Part shown: in pieces, positions 27,166-35,327 of the stretch
Numbering within the stretch: the stretch's first letter is position 1
How the letters are laid out: each line of letters starts with the position of its first letter
Assembly: GCF_000219875.1 (NCBI RefSeq)
Contig: NC_017167.1
Location: forward strand, 1,423,092 to 1,487,091
Reading direction: 5' to 3'
From: Alicyclobacillus acidocaldarius subsp. acidocaldarius Tc-4-1
Lineage (GTDB): Bacteria > Bacillota > Bacilli > Alicyclobacillales > Alicyclobacillaceae
Length of the DNA: 64,000 nt
Program-made: the position numbers and the translations under genes
The notes under the pieces: generated by a model
Databases searched by the model: none
The model's input: the letters and a program-made list of their open reading frames with translations, nothing else
Told to the model about the DNA's origin: nothing

Positions 27166-27768
27166 ATGCGTCGGACGTGGACGCTCATGTTAGCGGGATG
27201 GATCGCCATGTTGACGGTGGGTTGCGGCGTCATAGGACAATCCCAGGCGAGCGGGGAAGTGGCAAAGACCTCTGGGCGAGATCGCCCACATCCCTTGGTG
27301 TTTCAGAATCTCACGGGAGCCATGAACCAGGGCCAGGATCCGCGGTGGGATCCTCGGCCTGCGTCCGTAGGCTTGTACGGCGCGGTGCCGGTCTGGACAG
27401 CGAGCGGTCGACAGGAAGTGCTCACGCCGGAGCGCCAGCCCCTTCTCTTCGCGGCGTACTGGTGTCCGCATTGCCAGCGCACGCTGCAATTGTTGACGGC
27501 CATCCGGCATCGCCTGAAGCACATGCCGGTGATTGTCAATGTCGGGTATCCGGCCGGCACGTCGCTCCAGACCGCAATCCGGATTGCCCGCGAAGAGGAT
27601 GCGGCACTGCATCTGGCCCCGTTCGAACAGGTGTTTATCCTCACCCCGTCGGCAGGGGACCGGTACGCGCCCCTCGGGTATCCTACCCTAGTCTTTCGCC
27701 AGGGGAGTGCGCTTTGGTCGCTCTATGGCGAGCACCGGGCCGAGATATGGGAAAAGGCTCTGTCCTAA
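27166..27768 (+). CDS. thioredoxin-fold lipoprotein
   Basis: A 200-residue protein with a lipoprotein signal (LMLAGWIAMLTVGC, Cys about residue 20) and a thioredoxin-like domain with active site AAYWCPHCQRT near residues 107-117. The cis-Pro loop is probably GYPTLVFR near 175. It likely acts outside the membrane as a thiol-disulfide or peroxide-linked redox protein. CPHC is more typical of DsbA-like oxidants than of ResA-like reductants. The ATG follows GGAGGGAGGG. A longer frame upstream starts within the previous gene and is not supported. Confidence 0.8.
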   Translation: MRRTWTLMLAGWIAMLTVGCGVIGQSQASGEVAKTSGRDRPHPLVFQNLTGAMNQGQDPRWDPRPASVGLYGAVPVWTASGRQEVLTPERQPLLFAAYWCPHCQRTLQLLTAIRHRLKHMPVIVNVGYPAGTSLQTAIRIAREEDAALHLAPFEQVFILTPSAGDRYAPLGYPTLVFRQGSALWSLYGEHRAEIWEKALS

Positions 27769-27842
27769 ACGCGTTAAAACGCGTACAATCACAGCATAAG
27801 CCCCACCCAAGGCGGTGAGGCAGGCCGGATCGCAGGGTGACG

Positions 27843-28722
27843 ATGCAGATGGACGCGGGATCGCTCAGTGCGCTCTTCCAACATACGCGGACTTGGGGTC
27901 GTGCGCAGCGCGGATTGGAACTGTTTCGGTTTGCCGCTGACGCGCTGAGCCAGTTGGCGGCAGTCAACGGGGGACTCTTCATCTACCGAAAGCGGGACGA
28001 TGGCTGTTGGTCGAGGACATCCCGCATGATGAACTGCGCGCGTGGCTAGCGTCCTTGTCCGTGTTAGAGTTTGGCGTATGGCCCCTCTATTCGCGAGAGG
28101 AAGTGCGCGGTGCCATGGTTGCGGCTCGCACGGAGCCCGTCGTCCACATCACTTGGGAGACGAGTCATGCGCTCATGGAAGCTTGCTCAGCTCAGGTCTC
28201 GTTGGGGCTCGACATGATCATGGCGCTTCGAGTCGCCGAACATGCGAGCCAGCGCGATCTTCTTACGGGCGCTTGGAATCGGCTCGGCATTGAACGGAGG
28301 TGGCCATACGTCCTCGAGGTGGCTCGGGAGGACCGCGCGCGTCACGCGATTGTCGGCATCGTGGACATCGACCACTTCAAGCATATCAATGACACGTACG
28401 GGCATCCGGTCGGAGACCGCGTGCTGCGCCTCGTGGTACAGACGCTCAAGGAGGAGGCACGACCCGATGAGCTCGTGGGCCGTATCGGTGGCGACGAATT
28501 CCTCGTCGTTGCATGGTCCGATTCGCCGGATTGGCGGCCCAGAATGTTTGCTTTGCAGCGGGCCGTTCGGGAACGCTGGAGCGGCACGTGCGCGGTGTCC
28601 GTGGGGGGAGCGTGCTCGGCGTGGATGGCGACAGCTTCGAAGCCTGTTACTCGGCCGCGGACGAGCGCCTGTACGAGAACAAACGCTGGAGAAAGCAACA
28701 CGGAGAAAGCCCCGTTTCGTGA
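27843..28722 (+). pseudogene. GGDEF diguanylate cyclase gene with two frameshifts
   Basis: Three overlapping frames together read as one 293-residue protein: an N-terminal sensory region (MQMDAGSLSALFQHTRTWG ... GGLFIYRKRDDG), a middle containing DLLTGAWNR, DIDHFKHINDTYGH and GRIGGDEFLV, and the usual C-terminus FEACYSAADERLYENKRWRK. The first break is near 28000-28004 (GGCTGTTGG; one base missing). The second is in a run of six G at 28602-28607 (seven restore the frame). The GGDEF catalytic motif is intact in the middle piece, but the protein as read would have a wrong tail. Either decay or sequencing error. Confidence 0.75.
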
Positions 28723-28828
28723 ACCTTCATCGCCCTTCTTCGCGCTGATCTCCTGACAATCGGAATGAAGCCGATGCACGCCGCATACAACTGAACAGAG
28801 GTTTGGGTCCAGCTGGGAGGATCGGCGC

Positions 28829-29170
28829 ATGTTCTCGCTTCGTCGCCGCAAAAAGGAAACCGAGATCCTCGAACAGTTGGCGCGCGTTCTGTCGTTGCTA
28901 GAAGAGCGGCTGGATGCGCCGGCGGATCGCCGGATCGACATCGCGGTCGAGCGCGTGCAGGTGGACCACGTCGATCTCAAGGAGCTCGTCTTTCGACTGG
29001 ATCGGCTGGATGTCAACGAATTGAGCGGCACGCTGACCCTCGGCAACCATATCCGGGTGGACACCAGCCGAACTCCCGAGCCATCGTCCGAAACGTCTGA
29101 ACTCGAAGCGACGTCAAGGGGGTACCGCATATCGTGGAACGAGGAACGACAGGCGCCGAACTGTCCGTGA
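28829..29170 (+). CDS. GerPC-like spore protein (tentative)
   Basis: A 113-residue protein: basic start (FSLRRRKKETE), a coiled-coil-like helix (ILEQLARVLSLLEERL), and a segment LVFRLDRLDVNELSGTLTLG that resembles the SGTLNIG-type landmark of GerPC, a coat protein needed for germinant permeability. The tail is rich in Ser, Thr and Glu. GGGAGGA precedes the ATG. It overlaps the next frame, and the following three genes also look spore-related. GerPC is usually longer (about 200), so this is a resemblance only. Confidence 0.55.
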   Translation: MFSLRRRKKETEILEQLARVLSLLEERLDAPADRRIDIAVERVQVDHVDLKELVFRLDRLDVNELSGTLTLGNHIRVDTSRTPEPSSETSELEATSRGYRISWNEERQAPNCP

Positions 29171-29439
29171 CGCGCGACCTTCATCCTCTCGTACGGCTCC
29201 TGTCTCCCACGTTCGTGATCGGCCAAATCACCGTTCACCAAGTGGCAGGTGCCTCCGTGATGAGCTTGGGGAACACGTGGGCGTCCGACTTTCGTCACCA
29301 AGCGCAAGTGCAACAGGGGTTCGGCAACGTGTACGGAAGTCGTTCCATCGTCGCCAACAATCAGTGGTCACCATCCGCTGGAACCTCTGCGCGCGAGGAT
29401 CGACCTTCGCCGTGGCCGGAGCGTTGGCTGCGCGCCTGA
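29134..29439 (+). CDS. small GerP/coat-like protein with one GN-H-Q-GFG repeat
   Basis: A 101-residue protein from a GTG overlapping the end of the previous gene by 37 bases. The core FVIGQITVHQVAGASVMSLG, then FRHQAQVQQGFGNVYG, matches the pattern repeated twice in the protein at 29986 (…VGD…H-K-N-GFG…). This pattern recalls the GerPA/GerPF-type small spore proteins (short beta-strands, 'SVxxGD', 'GFG'). The C-terminal 25 residues are low complexity. Role inferred only from neighbours. Confidence 0.5.
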   Translation: MERGTTGAELSVTRDLHPLVRLLSPTFVIGQITVHQVAGASVMSLGNTWASDFRHQAQVQQGFGNVYGSRSIVANNQWSPSAGTSAREDRPSPWPERWLRA

Positions 29440-29470
29440 CGCGCGGGTGTTCTGCGTTGGAGGCTGAATC

Positions 29471-29971
29471 ATGAACCAGAAATCCAATCATCCGTTCGAG
29501 TTTCTCAATCAGCTGCAGGAACTCGGCGACGTGCGGAAGTGGCTCGGCCCCGACTTCCTGAAAAACATCCCGATGCCGAATTTTCAAGGCGTCCCTTTCT
29601 TTCAGGACGAATCGACCGCGGCGCCCTTTCCGCCCATCGACTTGTACAACCGGAGCAGTGAGATCGTGGCCGTCATCGCGCTCCCCGGGCTCAAATCCCA
29701 GGGAGACGTCGCACTCACCGTGCGCCCGCGCTTGCTGCGGGTACGAGGTCAGCTGTCGTCGTACTTCGCCGGTGCGCACGATCACGTCCTCTCATCCGAA
29801 CTGTTCCGCGGCGCGTTCGACAGGGAGATGGATTTGCCGGAGCGAGTGAATCCGGATGGCGTGAAGGCCGTCTACCGCAGCGGGCTGCTCATCGTGTACA
29901 TGGCGAAGGATCTCACGCGCGAGACGCCCGGCAACACCGTCGCCATCGAGTTTGCACCCGAAGAAGGCTGA
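29471..29971 (+). CDS. Hsp20/alpha-crystallin-fold protein (spore coat CotM/CotP-like)
   Basis: A 166-residue protein. The N-terminal half (FEFLNQLQELGDVRKWLGPDF) is followed by an alpha-crystallin-like beta-sandwich from about residue 60 (VAVIALPGLKSQGDVALTVRPRLLRVRG) to LIVYMAKD near 145. The usual Hsp20 C-terminal IxI motif is weak or absent. In Bacillus, divergent Hsp20-fold proteins such as CotM and CotP sit in the spore coat, which fits the surrounding genes. GGAGG precedes the ATG. Confidence 0.65.
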   Translation: MNQKSNHPFEFLNQLQELGDVRKWLGPDFLKNIPMPNFQGVPFFQDESTAAPFPPIDLYNRSSEIVAVIALPGLKSQGDVALTVRPRLLRVRGQLSSYFAGAHDHVLSSELFRGAFDREMDLPERVNPDGVKAVYRSGLLIVYMAKDLTRETPGNTVAIEFAPEEG

Positions 29972-29985
29972 AGGGAGGGGGCTCA

Positions 29986-30477
29986 TTGGGCGCATGGCCA
30001 ATGCACCTTCACGTGGGCACCATCGAGCGCTCGTCAGCGCTCCTCGTGGGCGGCTGTAACGTCGTCTATGGGCTCAGTTCGCACGAGAAGTCCAACGTAG
30101 GCTTTGGCGCGGTCGGTTCCCAATCGTGGGTCGCGCAGAATCGCGTGCTACTCTACGATCCCGACGGGATCGACATGCCGGTCGACGATCGCGACATGCA
30201 CGTCCTGCAGACGCGCCAGCAGGCGCCCATCGATACGCGAATCGCATTTCAGAGCCTTGGCGTGAATTCCATGCAGCAAAATGCAGGCGTCTTCGTCGGG
30301 GATGCGCAGATCACAGGCTGGGATCAGCATCAAAAGACCAACAAGGCCTCGGGCGATATCGGAGGCGATCACAACGTCGAGATCGCGGGGCTCCACGTGA
30401 ATTACGACGCGGACGGGATGGACGGCGTCTTCCTGGATAGTGATCACAAAGCGGGCACCTTCGTGCGCCAGGGATAG
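29986..30477 (+). CDS. spore-surface-like protein with internal duplication
   Basis: A 163-residue protein made of two copies of one unit. Copy 1 (about 22-72) reads VGGCNVVYGLSSHEKSNVGF then GAV-GS and YDPDGIDMPVDDRD. Copy 2 (about 102-152) reads VGDAQITGWDQHQKTNKASG then DIGGD and YDADGMDGVFLDSD. Units of this kind occur in small Bacillus spore/germination proteins. The TTG at 29986 lies 6 bases after GGGAGGGGG; an ATG five codons in is an alternative. It is the last gene of the cluster and ends at an inverted repeat. Function unknown. Confidence 0.6.
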   Translation: MGAWPMHLHVGTIERSSALLVGGCNVVYGLSSHEKSNVGFGAVGSQSWVAQNRVLLYDPDGIDMPVDDRDMHVLQTRQQAPIDTRIAFQSLGVNSMQQNAGVFVGDAQITGWDQHQKTNKASGDIGGDHNVEIAGLHVNYDADGMDGVFLDSDHKAGTFVRQG

Positions 30478-30495
30478 CGCAGCGAGGTGCCCGCT
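30450..30495. terminator. 11-bp perfect inverted repeat between convergent genes
   Basis: AGCGGGCACCT (30450-30460) and AGGTGCCCGCT (30485-30495) bracket the end of the spore-like gene and precede the end of etfA. The loop is 24 bases and there is no T run. It could be a bidirectional terminator. Confidence 0.4.
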
Positions 30496-30506
30496 GTTCG
30501 CGAACC

Positions 30507-31490
30507 TCAGGCTCTTGCGGCGGCCATTTTTTCGCGCAGTTTCTCGGTCAACTTCGGCACGATCTCGAACAGATCGCCCACGACACCGTAATCAGCGATC
30601 TCGAAGATGGGCGCTTCGGCGTCCTTGTTGATGGCGATGATGAGCTTCGACTGGCTCATCCCCGCGAGGTGCTGAATCGCGCCGCTGATGCCACATGCAA
30701 TGTAGACGTCCGGCGTCACAACCTTGCCCGTCTGCCCAATCTGCAGGCTGTAGTCGCAGTATCCAGCGTCGCAGGCCGCGCGCGACGCGCCCACCGCAGC
30801 GTCCAAGACCTCCGCGAGCTCGTAGAGCGGCTTGAAGCCCTCTGCGCTCTTGACACCTCGGCCACCGGAAACCACCACGCGCGCCTCGGTGAGATCCCGG
30901 CCAGTGCTCGCCTTCTTCTGGACGTTCACCACCCGGGTTTTGACGTCGGCCGGTTCGTCAAACGCGCGCACGTCGACTTCCGTGGATCCGCCTTGTTCGG
31001 CGTCTGCGGGGAGGTTATTCGGGCGGACCGTCACTACATAGGGCGTCGACAAGACCCGCTTCGTCTCGAACGCCTTGCCCGCGTAGATCGGTCGCTTGAA
31101 CAAAACGTCGCCGCCCTGCACATCGAGGCTCACCACGTCAGAGACCTGTGGTGCATCCAGTGCAGCCGAGATCTTCGGCGCCAGGTCGCGGCCGCCGGCC
31201 GTGTGTCCAAGCACCACCACGTCGGGCTGCACTTCGTCCAAGACAGGGCGCAGGGCGAGGTAATAGTGTTCCGAGTCATAGTTGGCCAGGGAATCGCCTT
31301 CAATGGCAATGACCTTGTCCTGAGGGTGCTGTGCGAGTTCGGCCGCTGCATCCTTCACCTGGCTCCCGATTACGACCGACACAATCGAACCGCCATCCGC
31401 AATCGCGCGCGCGGCCCCAAGCGCCTCCAGGGCGATCTGACGCAGTTTTCCGTCCCGCTGTTCCGCAATGACCAAAACTTTCTTCGGCAT
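30507..31490 (-). CDS. etfA: electron transfer flavoprotein alpha subunit
   Basis: A 327-residue FAD-binding alpha subunit that, with EtfB, takes electrons from acyl-CoA dehydrogenase. The N-terminal domain begins KKVLVIAEQRDGKLRQIALE. The C-terminal FAD domain has VVSGGRGVKSAEGF, GASRAACDAGY, QIGQTGKVVTPDVYIACGISGAIQH and INKDAEAPIFEIADYGVVGD. AGGAGG-like sequence (GGGAGGTAGG) precedes the ATG. It is last in fadR-etfB-etfA. The electron outlet is probably FadF, encoded on the other side of fadR. Confidence 0.96.
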   Translation of the reverse strand: MPKKVLVIAEQRDGKLRQIALEALGAARAIADGGSIVSVVIGSQVKDAAAELAQHPQDKVIAIEGDSLANYDSEHYYLALRPVLDEVQPDVVVLGHTAGGRDLAPKISAALDAPQVSDVVSLDVQGGDVLFKRPIYAGKAFETKRVLSTPYVVTVRPNNLPADAEQGGSTEVDVRAFDEPADVKTRVVNVQKKASTGRDLTEARVVVSGGRGVKSAEGFKPLYELAEVLDAAVGASRAACDAGYCDYSLQIGQTGKVVTPDVYIACGISGAIQHLAGMSQSKLIIAINKDAEAPIFEIADYGVVGDLFEIVPKLTEKLREKMAAARA

Positions 31491-31531
31491 CGTTTCCTAC
31501 CTCCCGTTGTTGTGTGACTCACCGCATGGCT

Positions 31532-32290
31532 TTACCGAAGCGCCTTGACGAGAATCTCGGCCAATTGCTCCGCCTGCTCGTCCGGGGTGCCGGTGATCTT
31601 CTGACCGGCCTGGCGCTTCGGCGGCAGGGTCACCTCGACGCGCTCCACTTTTGGGGCCACGTCGTCGCTCGACAGGCCGAGATCCGACAGCGTGAGGGTG
31701 GTAAGCGGTTTCTTCTTGGCCTTCATAATGTTAGGAAGCGATGGATAGCGCGGCTCGTTCAGTCCCTGTTGAGCCGTGAACAGAGCCGGAAGCGTCGCGG
31801 TCACAGTCTGGACATCGCCGTCAATCTCCCGGACGCCAGTCGCTTGATTGCCCTCGATGGTCAGCTTCGTGACCGCAGCGATGTGGGGGAGACCGAGTTG
31901 ATGTGCGACGCGGATGGCCACCTGACCGGCTCCGTTGTCGACGGAAAAGTTGCCTGCGAGCAGAACATCAAACGACTTGTCCTTCAAATAGGCGACAATG
32001 GCTTTCGCAATCGCGCGCTCATCTGTCAGTTCTGGCGCTTCAATCAGGACGGCTTCGTCCGCCCCCATGGCGAGTGCCGTGCGCAAAGCCTGCGTCGTGT
32101 TTTCATTGCCCACGCTGACCACGGTCACCGTGGCGCCTTGATTTTCTTTCAACTGGATGGCTTCTTCAACAGCGTACTCGTCGTAGGGGTTGATGATCCA
32201 CTTGACGCCATCCTCGGCAATCTTGCCATCCACGAGTCGGATGCGCTCTTCCGTGTCGAATGTCTGCTTCATGAGTACCACGACATGCAT
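31532..32290 (-). CDS. etfB: electron transfer flavoprotein beta subunit
   Basis: A 252-residue AMP-binding beta subunit. Landmarks are HVVVLMKQTFDTEERI at the start, INPYDEYAVEEAIQLKE near residue 37, and the signature VRVAHQLGLPHIAAVTKLTIEG. The ATG follows AGGAGG. It is 41 bases upstream of etfA and 51 bases downstream of fadR, in the same order as Bacillus. Confidence 0.96.
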   Translation of the reverse strand: MHVVVLMKQTFDTEERIRLVDGKIAEDGVKWIINPYDEYAVEEAIQLKENQGATVTVVSVGNENTTQALRTALAMGADEAVLIEAPELTDERAIAKAIVAYLKDKSFDVLLAGNFSVDNGAGQVAIRVAHQLGLPHIAAVTKLTIEGNQATGVREIDGDVQTVTATLPALFTAQQGLNEPRYPSLPNIMKAKKKPLTTLTLSDLGLSSDDVAPKVERVEVTLPPKRQAGQKITGTPDEQAEQLAEILVKALR

Positions 32291-32341
32291 GATGCAAAAC
32301 CTCCTACCAAAATGATGGGTGGTGTCTTGGGCCCCGAGCCG

Positions 32342-32938
32342 CTAGGCGCGGAGACCTCGGAGAAAGAAGTCGACGGTTTTGTCGACTTGGGCCGACAGGG
32401 AATACCGCCTGCCCGAGATCAGCCAAGACGATACGACTTCGTCCATGGCGCCAAAGATCAACAACCGCGTGAGCTTCACGTCTAAGTCGCGGCGGAAGAT
32501 CCCTTGTTCGATTCCGCGCACCAGCACGTCTTCAATCAGCTGAATATAAGGCTTGAGCGCTTTGCTGATCTCGCTGTGCAATTCGCGCGAACTTTGGCGG
32601 AGCTCGAGCTGCGTGACCTTGGCCAGTTGAACATCCTTCTCGAGTTCGGTGAAGTGAAGCTCGCAGATCTTGCGAATCGCTTCATCCGCGCGATCATCTT
32701 CGTGCACATGCTCGTGAAACTTGCGCACGAGGCTGCCGAGCTTCTCCCGAAACAAAGAGATCAAGATGTCCTCCTTGTTTTTAAAGTACAGATAAATGGT
32801 CCCGTCCGCTACGCCCGCCTCGCGGGCAATTTTGGACACCTGCGAATTGAAGAAACCGTGTTCCGCAAACACTTTCAGCGCCGCTTTGAGGATTGCCTCG
32901 TACTTTTCTCTCCTTTTCTCCGCCAATCCACTTGTCAT
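32342..32938 (-). CDS. fadR: TetR-family fatty-acid regulator FadR
   Basis: A 198-residue TetR regulator with helix-turn-helix at about 12-58 (ILKAALKVFAEHGFFNSQVS, GVADGTIYLYFKNKEDIL) and a ligand domain of the FadR/YsiA kind. In Bacillus, FadR represses beta-oxidation genes and is released by long-chain acyl-CoA. GAGGTG precedes the ATG. The gene lies between etfBA and the divergent fad operon, with the FadR palindrome 34 bases upstream of its start. Confidence 0.92.
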   Translation of the reverse strand: MTSGLAEKRREKYEAILKAALKVFAEHGFFNSQVSKIAREAGVADGTIYLYFKNKEDILISLFREKLGSLVRKFHEHVHEDDRADEAIRKICELHFTELEKDVQLAKVTQLELRQSSRELHSEISKALKPYIQLIEDVLVRGIEQGIFRRDLDVKLTRLLIFGAMDEVVSSWLISGRRYSLSAQVDKTVDFFLRGLRA

Positions 32939-32970
32939 GAATTCACCTCGGTGTTAATATCGAGTCAAGC

Positions 32971-32992
32971 AATGAATGAACGCTCATTCATT
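32971..32992. promoter_or_regulatory. FadR operator palindrome
   Basis: AATGAATGA-ACGC-TCATTCATT is a 22-bp palindrome with perfect 9-bp arms. It contains TGAATGAN4TCATTCA, the arms of the Bacillus FadR box. Lying between fadR-etfBA and the fad operon, it could control both directions. Confidence 0.85.
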
Positions 32993-33158
32993 TTCGTACC
33001 CCCATAGTAAATGGCGTGGGCGAGAATGTCAACGATGCAATCGCTTTTTTTACTCATGAGTTGTAAGCGGTTGCGGATGTGCCTCATCGAGACGCTGGCA
33101 TGCTGAGGCCTGATGAGCGAAGCAGACCAACGAAGAAGCAGAAGGGAAGTGAACTGAC

Positions 33159-35327
33159 GTGTTGCTTGCCATCAATGATATCGCCTTCGTGGCAGCGGTT
33201 GCGTATGCGCTTTATCTGTTTGGCACCGTCGTCTATCGGCGATATCGGTATGTCATGTTGGGAAAACCAGTGCCCTTGGACTGGCGTCCGGAATTCGGCG
33301 AGTTCATGGCGCAGGTGTTTGGACAGAAAAAGTTGTTCAAGGACAAGAAGAGCGGCGCGATGCACTTTGTTATGTTCTACGGCTTCATCGTGCTCCAATT
33401 TGGCGCGCTCGACATCATCGTGAAAGGACTCACGCTTGGGCGGCACATTCCTTATCCCGCGTACGAGACGTTCTCGTTCACGCAGGAGTGGGTGGCCATC
33501 CTCGTCCTCGCCGCGACAGCATACGCCGCCTACAGAAGGTACGGTGAGCGTGTCAAGCGGCTGAAGCGCGGATTCAAGCCGAGTATCGTCCTCATCCTCA
33601 TCTCGAGCTTGATGATCTGCGTTCTCATGGATCTGTCGTTCGAACGCGTTTGGCAACAAGAGCCGAGCGCCTGGTGGGCGCCCATCTCGTCGCTCATCGC
33701 GTCGGCCCTGTGGAGTGTCGGCCCGAAGGGCGGAGAAATTGGATTCTATATCTTTTGGTGGCTGCACCTGCTTGTACTGCTGACGTTCCTCGTGTACGTG
33801 CCGCAGTCGAAGCACTTTCACCTCATGGTGGCGCCCATCAACATCTGGCTGCATCGCAAGGGAGCACCTGGCAGGCTCCGTCCTCTGAACCTCGAGGATG
33901 AAAACGCGGAGTCGTTCGGAGTCGGCAAAGTGGAGGACTTCGAGCGCAAGCAGATGATCGACTTCTTTGCCTGCGTGGAGTGCGGGCGGTGTACCAATTC
34001 GTGCCCTGCTTCCAACACGGGCAAGCCGCTCTCGCCGATGCACCTGATTGTTAAGATGCGCGATCACCTCATCGAAAAAGGGATGGCGCAGACCGGCCTG
34101 AACGCCTTCGAACCCAGTTTCCTCTTGCCCAAGCGAGAGGGCATGGCGCACAAGATGGCGTCCGGCGGTGAAAATATCTCCTTTCCTGACGGCGTCGTCA
34201 CGGACATCGAGCCTACCTTCCACTGGCAGCAGGAAGATTGGCGGCTCACGCAGGCCGATCCAACGGAACTGTCGCTCATCGGCGACGTGATCACGGAAGA
34301 GGAGATTTGGGCCTGCACGACCTGCCGCAACTGCGAGGATCAGTGCCCGGTCGGCAACGAGCACGTCGACAAGATCATCGATCTGCGGCGTTACCTCGTC
34401 TTGATGGAGGGCAGCATGCCCAAGGAAGCCCAGCGCGCGATGCAAAACATCGAACGCCAGGGCAACCCGTGGGGACTGAGCCGCAAGGATCGGGCTCAAT
34501 GGATGGAGGGCCTCGACGTTCCGGTCCCCACAGTTCATGAGAACCCAGATTTCGAATACCTGTTCTTCGTGGGTTCCATGGGTTCGTACGACCGCCGGGC
34601 GCGCAAAGTGACGCATGCCGTGGTGCGGTTGCTGCACGAGGCGGGCGTGAACTTCGCAGTGCTCGGCAATGAGGAGAATGGTTCGGGTGATACGCCGCGT
34701 CGCCTTGGCAACGAGATGCTGTTCCAGCAGCTTGCCATGGAGAACATCGCGACGTTTCAACAATATGGGGTGCGCAAGATTGTGACCGCGTGCCCGCACA
34801 CGTTCAACACGCTGAAAAACGAGTACCCGGATTTCGGGCTCGAAGGTGTGGAGGTGTATCACCACACGCAATTGCTCGCCCAACTGGTTCGCGAGGGCAA
34901 GCTCCGCCCGACGCATCCGCTGAACGAGCGGATCGTGTACCACGACGCCTGCTACTTGGGCCGCTACAACGGCGTGTTCGACGCGCCGCGCGACATCCTG
35001 AAGGCCATCCCCGGGGTGGAACTCGTGGAGATGGAGCGGAATCGCGAAAACGCGATGTGCTGCGGCGCAGGCGGTGGGCGGATGTGGATTGAGGAGACCC
35101 GCGGCAAGCGGATCAATCTCGCGCGGACCCAGCAGGCGCTTGCGACGAATCCGACCGTCATTGGCAGCGCGTGTCCGTACTGCCTGACCATGATGGAGGA
35201 CGGGACCAAGCTGACCGAGACGGACGATCGCGTCAAGGCGCGCGACGTGGCTGAGCTGCTCGCCGCGTCGGTCTTCGGAGAAGACCTTCGCCAACCGACC
35301 GAAGATGAGGAGGTTCAAGCCGGATGA
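33159..35327 (+). CDS. fadF: membrane iron-sulfur oxidoreductase FadF (ETF:quinone link)
   Basis: A 722-residue membrane protein. Residues 1-215 hold about six helices with His residues suited to heme b. Two ferredoxin-like clusters follow (CVECGRCTNSCP at 272-283; CTTCRNCEDQCP from 386). The C-terminal half has two CCG-type domains (ACPHTFNTL, HDACYLGRYN, CCGAGGGRMW, SACPYCLTMMEDG) as in heterodisulfide reductase. Bacillus FadF (YwjF) is the homologue and is thought to pass ETF electrons to quinone. GTG start after AAGGGAAG; it overlaps fadN by ATGA. Confidence 0.9.
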   Translation: MLLAINDIAFVAAVAYALYLFGTVVYRRYRYVMLGKPVPLDWRPEFGEFMAQVFGQKKLFKDKKSGAMHFVMFYGFIVLQFGALDIIVKGLTLGRHIPYPAYETFSFTQEWVAILVLAATAYAAYRRYGERVKRLKRGFKPSIVLILISSLMICVLMDLSFERVWQQEPSAWWAPISSLIASALWSVGPKGGEIGFYIFWWLHLLVLLTFLVYVPQSKHFHLMVAPINIWLHRKGAPGRLRPLNLEDENAESFGVGKVEDFERKQMIDFFACVECGRCTNSCPASNTGKPLSPMHLIVKMRDHLIEKGMAQTGLNAFEPSFLLPKREGMAHKMASGGENISFPDGVVTDIEPTFHWQQEDWRLTQADPTELSLIGDVITEEEIWACTTCRNCEDQCPVGNEHVDKIIDLRRYLVLMEGSMPKEAQRAMQNIERQGNPWGLSRKDRAQWMEGLDVPVPTVHENPDFEYLFFVGSMGSYDRRARKVTHAVVRLLHEAGVNFAVLGNEENGSGDTPRRLGNEMLFQQLAMENIATFQQYGVRKIVTACPHTFNTLKNEYPDFGLEGVEVYHHTQLLAQLVREGKLRPTHPLNERIVYHDACYLGRYNGVFDAPRDILKAIPGVELVEMERNRENAMCCGAGGGRMWIEETRGKRINLARTQQALATNPTVIGSACPYCLTMMEDGTKLTETDDRVKARDVAELLAASVFGEDLRQPTEDEEVQAG

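Noticed and set aside
33084-35318. 744-codon open frame opposite fadF
   Set aside because: It mirrors the fadF codon pattern in a GC-rich gene and shows no recognisable domain; fadF has all expected motifs.
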